Shown: positions 20,645 to 32,658 of the stretch, in pieces
Layout of the letters: each line of letters begins with the position of its first letter
Position numbering within the stretch: position 1 is the first letter of the stretch
From: Takifugu bimaculatus
Taxonomy: Eukaryota > Chordata > Actinopteri > Tetraodontiformes > Tetraodontidae
DNA length: 64,000 nucleotides
NCBI GenBank assembly: GCA_004026145.2
Contig: CP034993.1
Location: 5,326,465 to 5,390,464 of the forward strand
Direction of reading: 5' to 3'
Program-made: the position numbers and the translations under genes
The notes under the pieces: model-generated
Told to the model about the DNA's origin: nothing
The model's input: the letters and a program-made list of their open reading frames with translations, nothing else
Database searches by the model: none

Positions 20645-23600
20645 GTTTCCTGTTTTTATACTTTTTTCATGCATTCCTTTTGTACCTGTCTCAGTCGGAA
20701 GTGTGCACCTTCGGGTGTACAACTTGCGAGACTATCTTTTTGTCTTTTCGTCCTTATGGGACTATTTAAATCTACATCTGCTGACCCCTTCAACCATGGC
20801 TCCATTGTTTACACCCGGGAACAGCTGTTAGCACTGAACAACACGAGGGTACTCCCCGCGAAAATACCGGTGATCCCCACGGAATTAAGGAGAAGGAGAA
20901 GGAGAAGGGGATGCAGAGCAGGGACGAAGTGTCGGGAGAAGAAAAGACGGTATAAACCATCCATACCATCGGTCATCATGGGGAAGGTGAGATCTCTCCC
21001 TAATAAGATGGATGAGCTGTCGGCACTAACCAGGCTACAGAGGGAGTACCGGGAGTGTAGCCTCATGTGCTTCACAGAGACCTGGCTGAATGGACTCTCA
21101 CCAGATTCACACGTAACCCTGGACGGTTTTTAACTCATGAGAGCGGACAGGAAAGCTAATGAGAGCGGTAAGAGGAAAGGAGGGGGCATTGTGATGTTTA
21201 TGAACGATAGATGGTGTAACCTAGGGCACATCAGGGTGAAGGAGCAGTACTGCAGCAAAGACATTGAACTGCTAGCGGTTAGCATTCAGCCATATTACCT
21301 CCCGAGGGAATTCTCGCATGTTATCGCGACAACCGTGTACATCCCTCCATCGGCCGATGCCGCTGCTGCCTGGGAGACTGTACACACCATAGTTTCAAAC
21401 CTTCAGACATCGCACCCCGAGTCCCTCCTCCTCTCTGGTGACTTTAATCATGTTTCTCTGTCCTCCACTCTCTCAACCTTCACCCAATATGTGAAATGCC
21501 ACACAAGAGACAATAGAACTTTGGATTTAATGTATGTAAACACCAAGGATGCATACACCTCCTCCCCCCTCCCCCCGCTGGGCTGTTCTGATCACAACCT
21601 GGTTCATTTGTCCCCTGCATACATACCTATGGTGAATAAACAACCACCCACCAAGAGGTTTGTAAGGAGCTGGTCTGAGGAGACCAGCATGGCTCTGAGG
21701 GACTGTTTCGACACCACAGACTGGGATGTGTTATGTGAACCTCACGGGGAGGACATCGACGGCCTGACAACTTGCATCACGGACTACATTAACTTCTGTG
21801 TGGAAAATACCGTGCCTACCAGGAAGGTTCGGTGTTTCCCCAACAACAAACCCTGGGTGACCCCTGATCTAAAAGCCCTGCTATAATGAGAAGAAGAGGG
21901 TTTTTAAATCTGGGGACAAGGAGGAGCTGAGGAGAGTCCAGAAGGAGCTGAGAAGGGGGATAAGGAGAGGCAAGGACAGCTACAGGAGGAAGCTGGAGGA
22001 GCGCCTCAAGGGGAGCAACGCCAGGGAAGTCTGGAGAGGCCTAAAAACCATCTCAGGCCACACAAAGGACAGTGGGAGGGGCCCTGGGGGCCAGGACTGG
22101 GCAAATGAGTTGAATTCCTTTTTCAACAGATTCGACTGTGCTGCCACCCCCCTCCCTCTCCCCCTCACCAAAGCCCAGACCTGACTGTGCTGTCACATCA
22201 CCATCCCCCCTCTCCCCCCGTAACACCTCCGGCACCGGCAGCTCTCTCCTCACACCACGCCACCTCCCTCCACCCCCTGCCAGATCGACCCTCCCAGTCC
22301 AACCCCCGTCCTCACCCACCAGGAGTCACACCTCGCCTCTCCATTGCAGCTGATCAGGTGAGGAAGGAGCTGAGGAGGACCAAGACAAGGAAAGCTACTG
22401 GCCCTGATGGCATCAACTCCAGACTACTCAAGGACTGTGCAGATCAGCTCTGTGGAGTACTCCTGCACATCTTCAACCTGAGCCTCAGTCTGGAGAGAGT
22501 TCCACTACTGTGGAAAACATCGTGTGGTTCCGGTTCCTAAGACTGCGCACACCAGGGAGCCCACCCACTTCAGGCCAGTGTCTTTAACCTCTCACCTGAT
22601 GAAGACCATGGAGAGGATCGTTCTCACCCACCTCCGACAGCTGGTGGACAGCAAGATGGACCCTCTACAGTTTGCATATCGACCGGGCATTGGTGTGGAT
22701 GACGCGGTCATCTACCTGCTACACCAGTCACTCTCACACCGAGAGAGCACTGGGAGCACTATAAGAGTCATGTTCTTTGACTTCTCCAGTGCCTTCAACA
22801 CAATCCAGCCATCATTGCTGGGAGGGAAGATGGAGGGAGCCAGAGTCGACTGTCACCTAGCTGCCTGGACCACCGACTACCTCACCAACAGACTACAGTA
22901 CGTGGGGCTCCATGACTGTGAGTCCGACGTGGTAGTCTGCAGCACAGGGGCCCCGCAGGGTACAGTTCTCTCTCCCTTCCTCTTCACTCTCTACACATCG
23001 GACTTCAGCCACAACTCGGACAGCTGCCACCTCCAGAAGTTCTCCAATACAGCCATCGTTGGAAGTGTGTCTGAGGGGAATGAACTGGAGTACAGGGAGG
23101 TCAGCACCAACTTTGTCGCCTGGTGTTAACTGAACCATCTGTGCATCAACACCAGCAAGACAAAGGAGGTGGTGATCGACTTCAGTAGGAAGGCTTCTCA
23201 CATTGCACCCGTGAACATCCAGGGTTTGGACATCGAGATCGTAGAGGAGTACAGATACGTGGGTGTTCATCTCAACAATAAACTGGACTGGACTCATAAC
23301 ACAGACGCCCTATACAAGAAGGGCCAAAGTCATGTCCATCTGCTGAGGAGACTGAGGTCCTTTGGAGTGTGCAGGTCACTGCTTAGGACTTTTTATGACT
23401 CTGTGGTGGCATCGGTGATCTTCTACGCTGTGGTCTGCTGGAGCTGTGGAAGCTCAGAGAGGGACAGGAAGAGACTCAACAAGCTGGACGGACGGGCTGG
23501 CTCAGTCCTGGACTGCTCTCTGGACTCTATTGAGGAGGTGGGTGAGAGGAGGATGTTAGCCAAGCTGACATCAATTATGGACACCCGCTCTCACCCCCTA

Positions 23601-24025
23601 CACGAGACTGTGGGGGCCTTGAGCAACTCCTTCAGCAGCAGACTGTTACACCCACGGTGTAAAAGGGAGCGTTACCGCAGGTCATTTATCCTAACTGCCG
23701 TCAGATTGTTCAACATGCACAACACTTATTTGTAGCACCAATAACCCAGGGTTGGCATATTTGCACTAACTAATCATCCTATCTCTGGAATGTCTTATTT
23801 GCATCTTATTTTTTTCTTCACACTGTCCGACACTCCTCCTGTACATAATTTTAATTTCTGTATATACTGTACAATGTACATAGCAATGTACCTAATATAA
23901 GAGTCTTTTTATTTTATTTTTTTTTCTTTAAGTACTTTTCTGTATTGTACACCACGGGCTACCGCTGTAACGTGCAATTTCCCTGATGTGGGATCAATAA
24001 AGTCTTTTATCCTTATCCTATCCTT
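20645..24025 (+). mobile_element. Nearly full-length Rex1-like LINE nested in the L2
   Basis: About 3.4 kb. A 5' region with an arginine-rich segment (20880-20945) precedes the endonuclease and reverse transcriptase. The 3' end has the AT-rich leader, GTGCAATTTCCCTGATGTGG, ATCAATAAAG and a TCCTTATCCTATCC tail. It is flanked by TTCCT on both sides and by the two halves of the L2. It must be younger than the L2 it splits, but it already carries many lesions. Confidence 0.85.
20669..23735 (+). pseudogene. Rex1-like LINE endonuclease-reverse transcriptase ORF, dead
   Basis: Blocks in order: 20669-21131 (RSLPNKMDELSALTR, FTETWLNGL) ending in a stop after LDGF; 21137-21884 (GGGIVMFMNDRWCNLGHI, SIQPYYLPREF, LLSGDFNHVSLSS, GCSDHNLVHL, NNKPWVTPDLKALL); a one-base shift near 21885; the linker to 22524 (TRKATGPDGINSRLLKDCA); a shift near 22520; then the RT core 22524-23129 (FRPVSLTSHLMKTMERIV, FFDFSSAFNTI, GAPQGTVLSPFLFTLYT) ending in a stop after VAWC; and the C-terminal part to 23735. 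The catalytic box, F-A-D-D-T in active relatives, reads KFSNTAIVG: both catalytic aspartates are gone and one residue is missing. Inactive. Confidence 0.85.
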
Positions 24026-24107
24026 CCTTGCCACTGTTGCTTGTCTGGGGTTAGGCCCTGGAATTCTGGAAAGCGCCTTGAAACAATTTTGATTGTAAAA
24101 GACGCTA

Positions 24108-24137
<30 letters not shown>

Positions 24138-24138
<1 letters not shown>

Positions 24139-24640
24139 TTAGTTTCACCATGAAATGCTCATGTCTTTCAGGTCGTTCCTTCACATTTTTTCATACCTTA
24201 TATGAACCTGAATGGAAGGTTCTGCAGATACAACAAAGAACTGAGACATACTTTGTACGATCAAGTGTCTCTGCAATGTCATTGACAAAACAGCCCTTAA
24301 AAAGTTTCACCTTTAAAATCACCATGTTCTACAGTTTTAAAATCATGCTACAAATGACTCGGGACTCTTTGGATAAAAGACTCATGTTCACTTTTCCCAT
24401 TAGCCTTGGGCAAAGGATGTTCCTCCTCTCTTTGGCTGTGTGACTTCTCCGCTGTATTTAAATCACACTCCCAAGATGGGTGACCTCCCTGACACCCAAG
24501 TCTTGTCCCCACTTCCTGTTTTCTGCCTGGGCTGGCCAAAGGGGACATGTCATTATGGCTGAAGTATCTTTAGTCCTTGTAAGAGTCCCAATACCACAGT
24601 GGCAAGACCCAGCAGAGCCCCAGCAGATGTCTGGGCTGCA
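24138..24640. other. Intronic DNA, no gene recognised
   Basis: Short chance frames only. Confidence 0.45.
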
Positions 24641-24675
<35 letters not shown>

Positions 24676-24676
24676 T
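24641..24676. repeat. (GT)n(GA)n microsatellite
   Basis: About nine GT units followed by about eight GA units. Confidence 0.9.
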
Positions 24677-25110
24677 CTCAGAAACAGATGCTGGCTGTCA
24701 GCTCTCTCACCAATATCAATGCTCAATGGTCTCCACACCTATTACAGCTCAGAAGAACACAAGATGTGAAAGGACACCTCATTACTCACACCAGCCTTTC
24801 TCAGCTGCCCGAGACTCTCCTACTTAAATCTACCTTCATATTTCCATTACCAAAAAATATCCCAGGAAACTATCAACAAGAACAGGAAGCTGACTGTTGG
24901 GCTTTTCCAGTCGAGCCTTTAAAGCTTCTGCAGCTACATTATTTCCCTGTTTGCTGCTGCTCTTTGAGGGTTTTCAAAAAAAGATGTGATGTATGGTGGA
25001 AGCTCCTTTAATCAGAACCTTTGGATTCACAGCTTAAAAGAGCTGTGCTCACAAGTCGGAATTCCTTCCTTGTCCTAGTTTAAATGCAACCAAATAAGTT
25101 AGATACGGAC
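24677..25110. other. Intronic DNA, no gene recognised
   Basis: No exon or transposon end that I can name. Confidence 0.4.
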
Positions 25111-25450
25111 AAAGGAGGGGTGGAGGTGAGAGGAGAGGAGAGGAGAGGAGGGGAGAGCAGGTGAGGAGAGAGGAGAGTACTGCTGAATAATGTTTCCTAA
25201 CTGAAACATGTACAAGGTGAAAAGGATTGGTCCAAGTATCAACTGTATCATAAGCAGCACTGAGGTCCAGCAGAACCAGCATAGAGACCAGTCCATGATC
25301 TGAAGCTACAAGATCATTAGTAACTTTAATAAGTGCTGTTTTGTGCTGTGGTGAGCTCTAAAACCTGATTGAAACATCTCAAACAGGCTGTTCCTCTGCA
25401 GGTGCTCCAGTAATTGAGTCACCACCACCTTCTCATGAACTTTAGAGACA
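25111..25450 (-). pseudogene. L2 reverse transcriptase fragment with internal deletion
   Basis: A GGAGA-type purine run (25120-25180) is followed by minus-strand L2 text. The LDLSAAYDTVDT block is fused directly to the GPILFTLYM block, so the roughly 60 codons between motif A and motif B are deleted at about 25240. The fragment continues to the HLQRN-LFEMF region at about 25400. Both ends are truncated. Confidence 0.8.
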
Positions 25451-27590
25451 TATTTGCAAACGTATTATCATATCTGTCACTACTGTGGAAATATTGGTAC
25501 CAACAGAGTGTTTTTGCAGCTGTAGCTCTCTTCAGAACAATAGACAGATTGGTTTATTGATCTACACTTCCTAGTTGAATCATTTGGTCATCTTGAGAAC
25601 CTTGAGAACTATGCCACTGCACACAGGGAAAGTAAAAATAAAAGCAAAAACCTCATTAGCTGTTGTCATGAAATGGGGCTCTTTGGTCTATTAAATTATT
25701 CTACGTTCTTCACGAATAATTTTGTAATAACTGCTGTTGAGGTAACCGATGCCTCATTGTCATAGATTTTGATGATGAGTCCCTTCTTAAAGATATCCAT
25801 CTTCCATGAAGAGTTACGTTTTCAGCAGATGTGGACAGGAAGAACAGCCGGATCTGGCAGCAGGGAAGGACTGGATGACCATGGTCATGTAGAAAACAAC
25901 ACTATTTGTGGACCTTACTATTTATCGATACACCTACAAAGCCTAGTGGCATGTGCAATAGCAGCATTAGCCCTAAAGTTAGGTGCACTAGGAGTAAAGA
26001 TGAAGAAGACAGCTGATAACAACGGATGACAACATTGAATATGACGCAGTCATTTGTTTTCATTTAGGAGGTTAATTTTTCTCAGTGACAGAGGAGGAGC
26101 TGAATCCAATAACACAAGTTCCAAACACAACAAAAATGTTCTGATCCAATATAAAAGGTTCCAGTGTCGCAGGTGCCACAACATGTTCCAGTATCTTACA
26201 GCTCAAATGTAGCCATTTACTCCAAAAAATGTTGTACGATAACTATGTGTGCTATTACCTATAGCTTGGCAGTGTGTTGAGGTTCAGTTTGGCTTGACGT
26301 AAAACCCCTTTTAAGCACTTTTCCTGGACAGCAGCTTCATCCATATCTGCCTTCAATCTCTCTCAGTAACATATTAGCTATTAGTTGTCCCATCTGTCAG
26401 CCAGAGGAATTCTGGGAGATGACTGTTGCACCTTGATCAGCTGCTTTACCCTGAACAGGTGGGAACCTTCAGCTCTCATTTAGGTTGCTTCAATGCGAGA
26501 CTTGAGAAGTTAGCAATGAGGTCGTGTGTGTTTCTTTGCTCTGTTTATCTTTTCTCGATTGGTTCCTCATTTTAAACCATGCATCTTTTTAAAAAGCTGT
26601 TAAAATTAATAGTTTTGACAGAAGCATTCTAATATTGGGGTAGATATTTATTTGATCAATTGAACTTGGCTATCATAAGTTATAAATTCAGCACATCAGT
26701 ACATTAATAATTAACTTAATGACCAGAATTAAAACTGGTGCTCAGGTTTTCACACCTGAACCACGGCGGGACATTTGGGGTTCTGGTGTTGTCCTTTGTC
26801 TACAAGACAAAGAAAGACATGTGGCCTACTTGATTATGCATGGTGAGCTTCCATGGCTCACGCTTAGGTCCAGGCCCCAATAGTACAGTGACAAATCTTT
26901 GAAAAGGCCAGGAGAGCTGTGATTGATTCACGAGCCAACCCCAAGAAAGATGCCTGGTTATATAGTCTTTAGGACCATTCCAAAGAGAATGTGTTTTTCT
27001 CATTGCGGTTGCATAGTGTGTTTTCTGACTAGTCCCCGTATGAGCCATGTGTGGTGGTGTGAGTCTCTAATCAAATCTGATATGACTGGATGTAAATGTA
27101 TAAATAAAGAAGGTTGCCTCTCTGGGTTTAAATGCATTTGCCGTCTACTCAAAACAAGCACAGCCATCTGCTCATATGGCCTCCAAATGCAATGGCTAGA
27201 ATCAACAAAGCACAGTGAATCAAGTGTTTGCTCTGTTCTCTTTTGGCAGGAAGATGCAGAGCCACACATACCAGAGTCTGTTGAACCATATATGGCTAGG
27301 AAGCACAAACAGACATATGCAGAGGAAACACATTTTTCTTTTATCTTCTCCTGTGTCATGAGGCCATATTTATGCACGATATACTGAGAATTGTCACACT
27401 AAAATTTGACCTGCCAAGCCTTTGCCTCAGCAATTCTTGGAATCAATAATTCCATATCCAGTGATTTCCAGCCCAATGGTGAGTGCTACAAGTGGTGACA
27501 ACCTGCCTCAGGTGAACCCAGGTAGGTTTAAAGCAGATAAAGGGGGTATCGCTGCTTTATTTTCCACTGCATCAAAGTCGGACTTTTATA
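25451..27590. other. Intronic DNA, no gene recognised
   Basis: About 2.1 kb with only short frames. A plus-strand frame at 26923-27387 of 154 codons (MIHEPTPRKMPGYIVF) shows no domain I recognise and no splice or codon evidence that makes it credible. Confidence 0.45.
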
Positions 27591-27599
27591 ATTTTTGAC

Positions 27600-27860
27600 A
27601 TTCACAATCATGTTGAGGGAGAGATGAAACATCTCATGCATGAGTGTGAGTACTTCTCCCTGGACTTGGAGGAGAGAAAGGATGTGATGATTTCAGCCTG
27701 CTGATAATTTTCACAAGTACCGCTGAGTTACTAAAAATGATGTCCTTGCACAATACCACCCAGGGCAAAGACATATTCAAGGCCACGTTAACAGACCTTT
27801 AGCCAGGTTATTGACTTGGTGATTAAAGTACGAATTCTGATCCACGAAGGGGACACATAT
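27600..27860 (+). pseudogene. Possible hAT-type (GTF2IRD2/ZBED-like) transposase fragment
   Basis: Translation of about 27719-27800 gives STAELLKMMSLHNTTQGKD then IFKATLTDL. That resembles the T-x-E-L-L-x-x-x-x-L-x-x-T-T-x-G-x-D-I-F segment before the second catalytic Asp in fish hAT-derived transposases. A stop follows and the downstream frames are scrambled. It is recognised from one block only. Confidence 0.4.
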
Positions 27861-28451
27861 GTAGCCTTTTATTTATAGCCTGATGGATGAAGTCAATGCT
27901 GCATATGCAAATTCACAAACTATGTGATCTCTGTGCACACATCAACGCACAAATTGCACTTGTTTGAAGAGAGTTTTCCCTTCCAACATTTGGCTTGTCT
28001 GCAGTGCCATTTCTCACTTGACCGAGCTGTTCCCCACTCAATGACTAGTGTGTTTGTGAGGACATACCTGTACCTCCATTTGTGAGAACAGTTTTTCCAC
28101 AAGGATGCACATCAGATCAAAGAGAGAGAAACAGCCTCAAGAATGACACTTTTTTATCTGATATAAATTGGCCACTCAAATTGACATTGATATCTATTGT
28201 TTTCTCATATTCGAAGTGTGTTGTTCTGTGTGGCACACCGGTGACGCTGACAAAAAAAATGTATTTTCCTTATTAAGTGGTAATTCTATACATGAGTATA
28301 AGCGGGTGGAATAAGTAGAATAAGTACTTTAAATTCAAGAAAACTTTATTAAGCTGCTTTTTATGAGATGTGAAATCTTAAGGGTCCCGCCCATTGCCAG
28401 TGTTTGCCTCTTGGGGGAGGCGTCTGCTTCGACATAGCCTCGTGTGAGTCC

Positions 28452-28508
28452 ACATTTCTCTTTAAATTAAAAGAAAGTTTTACTCTCTTTTAATTTAAAG
28501 AGAAATGT
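28452..28508. repeat. Near-perfect palindrome, 23-bp arms, 11-nt loop
   Basis: The left arm (28452-28474) and right arm (28486-28508) are reverse complements over 23 bases, both containing TTTAAATTAAAAG or its complement. It is not a recognised transposon end, and no run of T follows that would suggest a terminator. Confidence 0.85.
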
Positions 28509-30380
28509 TCAACTTATCGTCATTGTCTTTATTGTCAAGTTCAGTGTGTGTGCTCACTCCCACAGAGGCGCTAACTGTGACCATGAAATGCTCGGCTGGC
28601 TGCTCTGCAGAGGCTGCCTCGGGCTGTATGCTATCTGGAACGAGCGCAGCAGTGAGTCGCAAGGTGAAAATTGTGGGTGGAGGGACAACAAAGCAGGAGT
28701 TCTTGCAATCTGACCGACTGCCACGTGACCAAGAAACGAAAAGAAATTCTGAACACATGTTGAATCAGAGGACTCCATAGTGAGTCAGCTTGAAGGACAC
28801 AAGATAGTGAACACAGCAACTGATACATACAGTGAAATCTCCATCAGAGCTACAAACAGGCTTCATCAGCAATGCTGTAATCTGATGCTAGCATCAGAAC
28901 AGATCGCCCTGCCAGCTGTATCTTACAGGTTCCTCTTGTCTCATATATGAACCCAGCAGAAGCCACCTGACATGTGAATGAGATAGACAGGTACATCCTG
29001 CTTGAAATTCTAATCACAGCAGCTTTTTCACCTCTGCCTTCCAGCCTATTTCACAGCTGATCCATCTTGCATGTCAAGTATGTCTGTTTAACCCACTCAA
29101 GCACGTGTTTGGCCTTCATTGTACTACTTCCTGTCTCTCTGGGTGCGTCACTAATTCGTACAGTAATTGTGATAGGAATGTATTGTGTGATTGAAGATGT
29201 TGGTTGTGCATTGGAGCTTTAAATTCACTACCCTGACCTCCTGTGGGGACACACGGCTCTGTGGGGTAATAGACACGCAGATATGTGCATGTGCATACAT
29301 TTGCACTCAACACATCCCTCTGTCAATAACATTATGGAAATGCAGGATGGATTCTTGAGGTCTCTGTGTTTGACGTAGATAAGAAAGTGGGAAAATTAGC
29401 CTGTTAGCGTGGCAACAATGACAGAATCAGCTGTTTGGATTGTTACACACTGTATACAGCAGAGGACAGAAACACATGATCAAAGTTCTGTGTTAGAGCA
29501 AAGAAAATGTGTGCAAACACATCTCTCTACTTCCTCTGAGCACTAAAGTTTCTGTTGGTTAGCTTGAATTTCTCATTAAAGTCAGTCCAGCAACCCTTTC
29601 GTTAAACCTGCCATTCCAAAGTGACTCTGGCTTCCTTTATGCACTTGAGTGCAGCATCTCCGACAGTGCACGGTGTAAGAAGAATGCATGATCCTGCTCC
29701 TGTTTGGATGAAACAATCTGACAAATTGAGATATGGCATATGTTGAGCTTGTTTGCTTAATTGCATTGACACAATTATCTTCACTCTCAAGAGTTTTTTT
29801 TTTTTTTTTTAGCCTGGAGGTTTTCTCTGTGCCATTTTGATATGTGTGTGAAGGAATAGAGTCCAGTGGGAAATATGAGCATCTGTGTCTCAGTGCCTCA
29901 CAAAGCCCAGGAGGGAGCTGGGAATAGATGAACTGCCTTGAAGGATTCTACATAAAATAGAAAAATGTGTCTTCTTATCATTTTTGCTCTTTACACTCCA
30001 TTATGATGGAAATTATCAAAGACGATTTAAAGAAAACCTGAAATAATCCTTTACTGTTAAGACTCAGGTGCACACTGACCCCCATAAGCAGCAATCAGGT
30101 TTTCAATGTTCTTTATCAGTAAAAAAGGTATTTGTAATTGATCCAGCAGAATGGAGTATGAGACAGGACAGCAGGCAGAGTCAACTGGACACGGGAAGGA
30201 ATAAAACATTTCTCAATGGGGAAGGGACTAATGTGGCGGGCTGTGACGGCCCCTTATCTGTGGAGTTGTCTTGCTCTGTGCTGGCTCTGGTTTGCAGGTT
30301 TCCAGCAGGGTGGGGCTAGCCTAATTGGAGCACCTGGCCAGTGATCTGCTGGTTATAAAGGCTGAGAAAGGGTTCATTCG
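28509..30380. other. Intronic DNA, no gene recognised
   Basis: Contains a poly-T run at 29793-29810. No exon recognised. The frames at 28505-28780 on both strands are unsupported. Confidence 0.4.
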
Positions 30381-30383
30381 GAT

Positions 30384-30495
30384 GCAGGAGGAGAGGAGGG
30401 AGGAGAGGGGAGAACAGAAGAGGGGGGAGAAGAGAAGAGGAGGACAGGAGAGGACTGGAGGGGAGAGGAGAGTGGAGGGGAGAGGAGGGAGAGGA
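30384..30495. repeat. GGAGA-rich purine tract
   Basis: Imperfect AGGAG/GGAGA units on the plus strand, about 110 bases, just downstream (in minus sense) of the Tx1-like LINE fragment. Confidence 0.8.
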
Positions 30496-31500
30496 CTGCG
30501 ACATTTGAGTGCTGAGGAATCTGTTAAAAAACAGTGGCACCCAGAGACCTGGGACCGCATCCGCTGTCTGTTTAACCTTAAAGATCGTCCAGGCCTGCAG
30601 CACTGAACAGTAGAAAGGGCCAAGATCCACGATATCACCACCGCCTTGATTGAGGAGGAAGAGCTGCTTGTCATAACCCTGCTCGCTACCCCTTCTCAGC
30701 AGAAGCCAAGCTGTGTCCAACCAGCTGTGGCCACAGTCATGCAGCATCCTCTTGGCCGAGTTCAATCAGAAGGATGCGGCAATGTCCACTAGCCCCAGAC
30801 CTCCTTCCACCAACAGGCACATAGGAGACTGCAGGTCTCACCCAAAGCTGGCCAGACCAGAAAAAGTCCACAATGGTCCTTTGAACCTCTTCTGTCCAGC
30901 CTCTACCACGATGAGTCAATGCCAAAGTGTGGAGGCGACCAAGTCATTGGCAACCAGAACTCTTCCCCTATATTACAGCTGGGGCAGCAGCCTTTTCCAC
31001 TTAAGTAACCTGGCACACACTCTTCATCACTCCCTCCCAGTTTTTCCTCTCATAACCCTATGTACCAAAAAAAATCCAAAACCTTCAAAAAAAAAAAATC
31101 ATACTCCTCCACTGACCCAACAGCAGAGCCTCACTTTTAACCCAGTTGACATGGGCAGAAGATGCTTTTTCATACAATAACAGTGTTTCATGCAGCCACT
31201 GAACGTCCTCCGTGTTAGTGATGAAGATGTTAACATCATCTGTGTAGGCAGAGACAAATAGAGGACAGTCAAGGCTGCAAGATTGTGAAAATGTAACCTC
31301 CCCTAGCTGGCCTTTCAGACTGCACAGCAGGGGCTCAAGGGCCAGACTATAGAGCTAACCTGAAATAGTGCATCCCTGCCTTATTTCCCGCTGTACAGGG
31401 ATGGGCCGGCTCAGCCCCGCCTCCATTTTAACTCAACACTGTGCACCGTGATACAACAAAGTAACTCATGATAAAACACTTTTCCAAAACCAAAAGCCAT
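30496..31500 (-). pseudogene. Tx1-like L1-clade LINE reverse transcriptase fragment
   Basis: Minus-strand text about 31340-31120 reads YSLALEPLLCSLKGQLGE, then the catalytic box AYTDDVNIFI at 31250-31221, then VQWLHETLLLYEKASSAHVN and KSEALLLG. Further along (about 30625-30540) comes WTIFKVKQTADAVPGLW. This order (YADD-type box, helix with W-L-x-x-T-L, then x-S-x-A-x-V-N-W) matches the Tx1 group of fish L1 elements. The catalytic Ala position is Thr (YTDD). Between 31060 and 30770 the frame is scrambled. Both ends are lost. Confidence 0.7.
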
Positions 31501-31594
31501 CAACATTGAAAATAAATGAGTGGTCCAATGCCAAAATGTCAAAAGCCTGTGATATCAAACCTCCTGGTCCAGTGAAAGAATGCCCATAGCCACT

Positions 31595-32460
31595 ACCACA
31601 GAAAAAGCACTTCTTAAAGTTACTAATGATCTTCTTATAGCTTCAGATCATGGACTGGTCTCTATGCTGCTTCTGCTGGACCTCAGTGCTGCTTTTGATA
31701 CAGTTGATCACAGCATCCTGTTACAGAGACTGGAACATATGATTGGGATTAAAGGGACAGCATTAGACTGGTTTAGATCATATTTATCTGATAGATACCA
31801 GTTTGCTCATGTCCATGGTATTCCCTCCTCATACAGTAGGGTTAGCCATGGAGTTCCTCAAGGTTCTGTACTTGGACCAATCCTTTTCACCTTGTACATG
31901 CTTCCCTTAGGGAACATTATTTGGCAGCATGGGATAAATTTTCATTGTTATGCTGATGACACTCAGCTTTATTTATCCATGAAACCAGAGGAGACAGAGA
32001 AGTTAGTGAAGCTTCAGACCTGTCTTAAAAACATAATGTCCTGGATGTCTTCAAATTTCCTCCTCCTTAACCCAGGAAAAACTGAGGTCATGGTGTTTGG
32101 TCCTGAACCTCTCAGGGATAGATTAGATCACATGATCACTCTAGATGGTATCTCATTAACATCTAGTCTTTCTGTGAGGAATCTTGGAGTAACTTTTGAC
32201 GAAAATCTCTCCTTCAACTCACACATTAAAACAGTCTCTAGAAGCGCCTTTTTTCACCTGAGAAACATCACAAAGATCAGGAATCTACTGACGTGGCATG
32301 ATGCTGAAAAGTTAGTCCATGCATTTGTTACTTCCAGGCTGAACTATTGTAATTCTTTATTATCAGGGTGTCCAAACAACTCTTTATGAAGCCTCCAGGT
32401 GATCCAAAATGCTGCAGCCAGAGTTCTGACAGGTATTGACAAAAGAGATCTCATTACTCC
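31595..32460 (+). pseudogene. L2 reverse transcriptase fragment
   Basis: The frame 31580-32389 is open for 269 codons: KALLKVTNDLLIASDHGLVS, LLLLDLSAAFDTVDHSI (motif A), GVPQGSVLGPILFTLYM (motif B), CYADDTQLYLS (motif C), then to SGCPNNSL and a premature TGA at 32387. Sequence similarity continues to about 32460 (GTTCTGACAGGTATTGACAA), where it changes abruptly into a Rex1-like LINE tail. Motifs are intact but the N-terminus and C-terminus are missing. Confidence 0.88.
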
Positions 32461-32658
32461 TTGCATATTCATTTTTCTTCATATAGTCTAATATTCCCTT
32501 GTGTATATAATTTCCCCCTCTGTATATAATGTATAATGTACATAATAATGTACATAACAAAATATTTTTTTCTTTTAGTGTTGTTTACCACTGGCTACTT
32601 CTGTAACACGTGAATTTCCCCGATGTGGGATCAATCAAGTTTTATCCTATCTTATGTT
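32461..32658 (+). mobile_element. Rex1-like LINE 3' tail
   Basis: Carries the TGTATATAATGTATAATGTA-type AT-rich stretch, ACGTGAATTTCCCCGATGTG, GGATCAATCAAG and a TATCCTATC tail, as at the end of the copy at 23830-24025. No coding part. It abuts the L2 fragment on the left and an inverted L2 fragment on the right. Confidence 0.75.

Larger units (their letters stand above)
16955..24137 (+). mobile_element. Nearly complete L2 LINE, split by a Rex1-like LINE
   Basis: The left part (about 16955-20644) holds a 5' region, endonuclease, reverse transcriptase and most of the 3' untranslated region. The right part (about 24026-24137) supplies the missing 3' end: CCTTGCCACTGTTGCTTGTC, the TTTTGATTGTAAAAGACGC block and a GATTTGATTT-type tail. 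The two halves join exactly as in the uninterrupted copies at 38150-38280 and, in reverse, at 61060-61200. The inserted element occupies about 20645-24025 and is flanked by TTCCT on both sides, a likely short target duplication. Same strand as the host gene. Confidence 0.88.

Noticed and set aside
26923..27387. 154-codon plus-strand frame, and its MPGY text considered as the missing naaladl2 micro-exon
   Set aside because: The expected motif is TPG-Y-PS; here Pro and Ser after Tyr are absent and the splice borders are poor.
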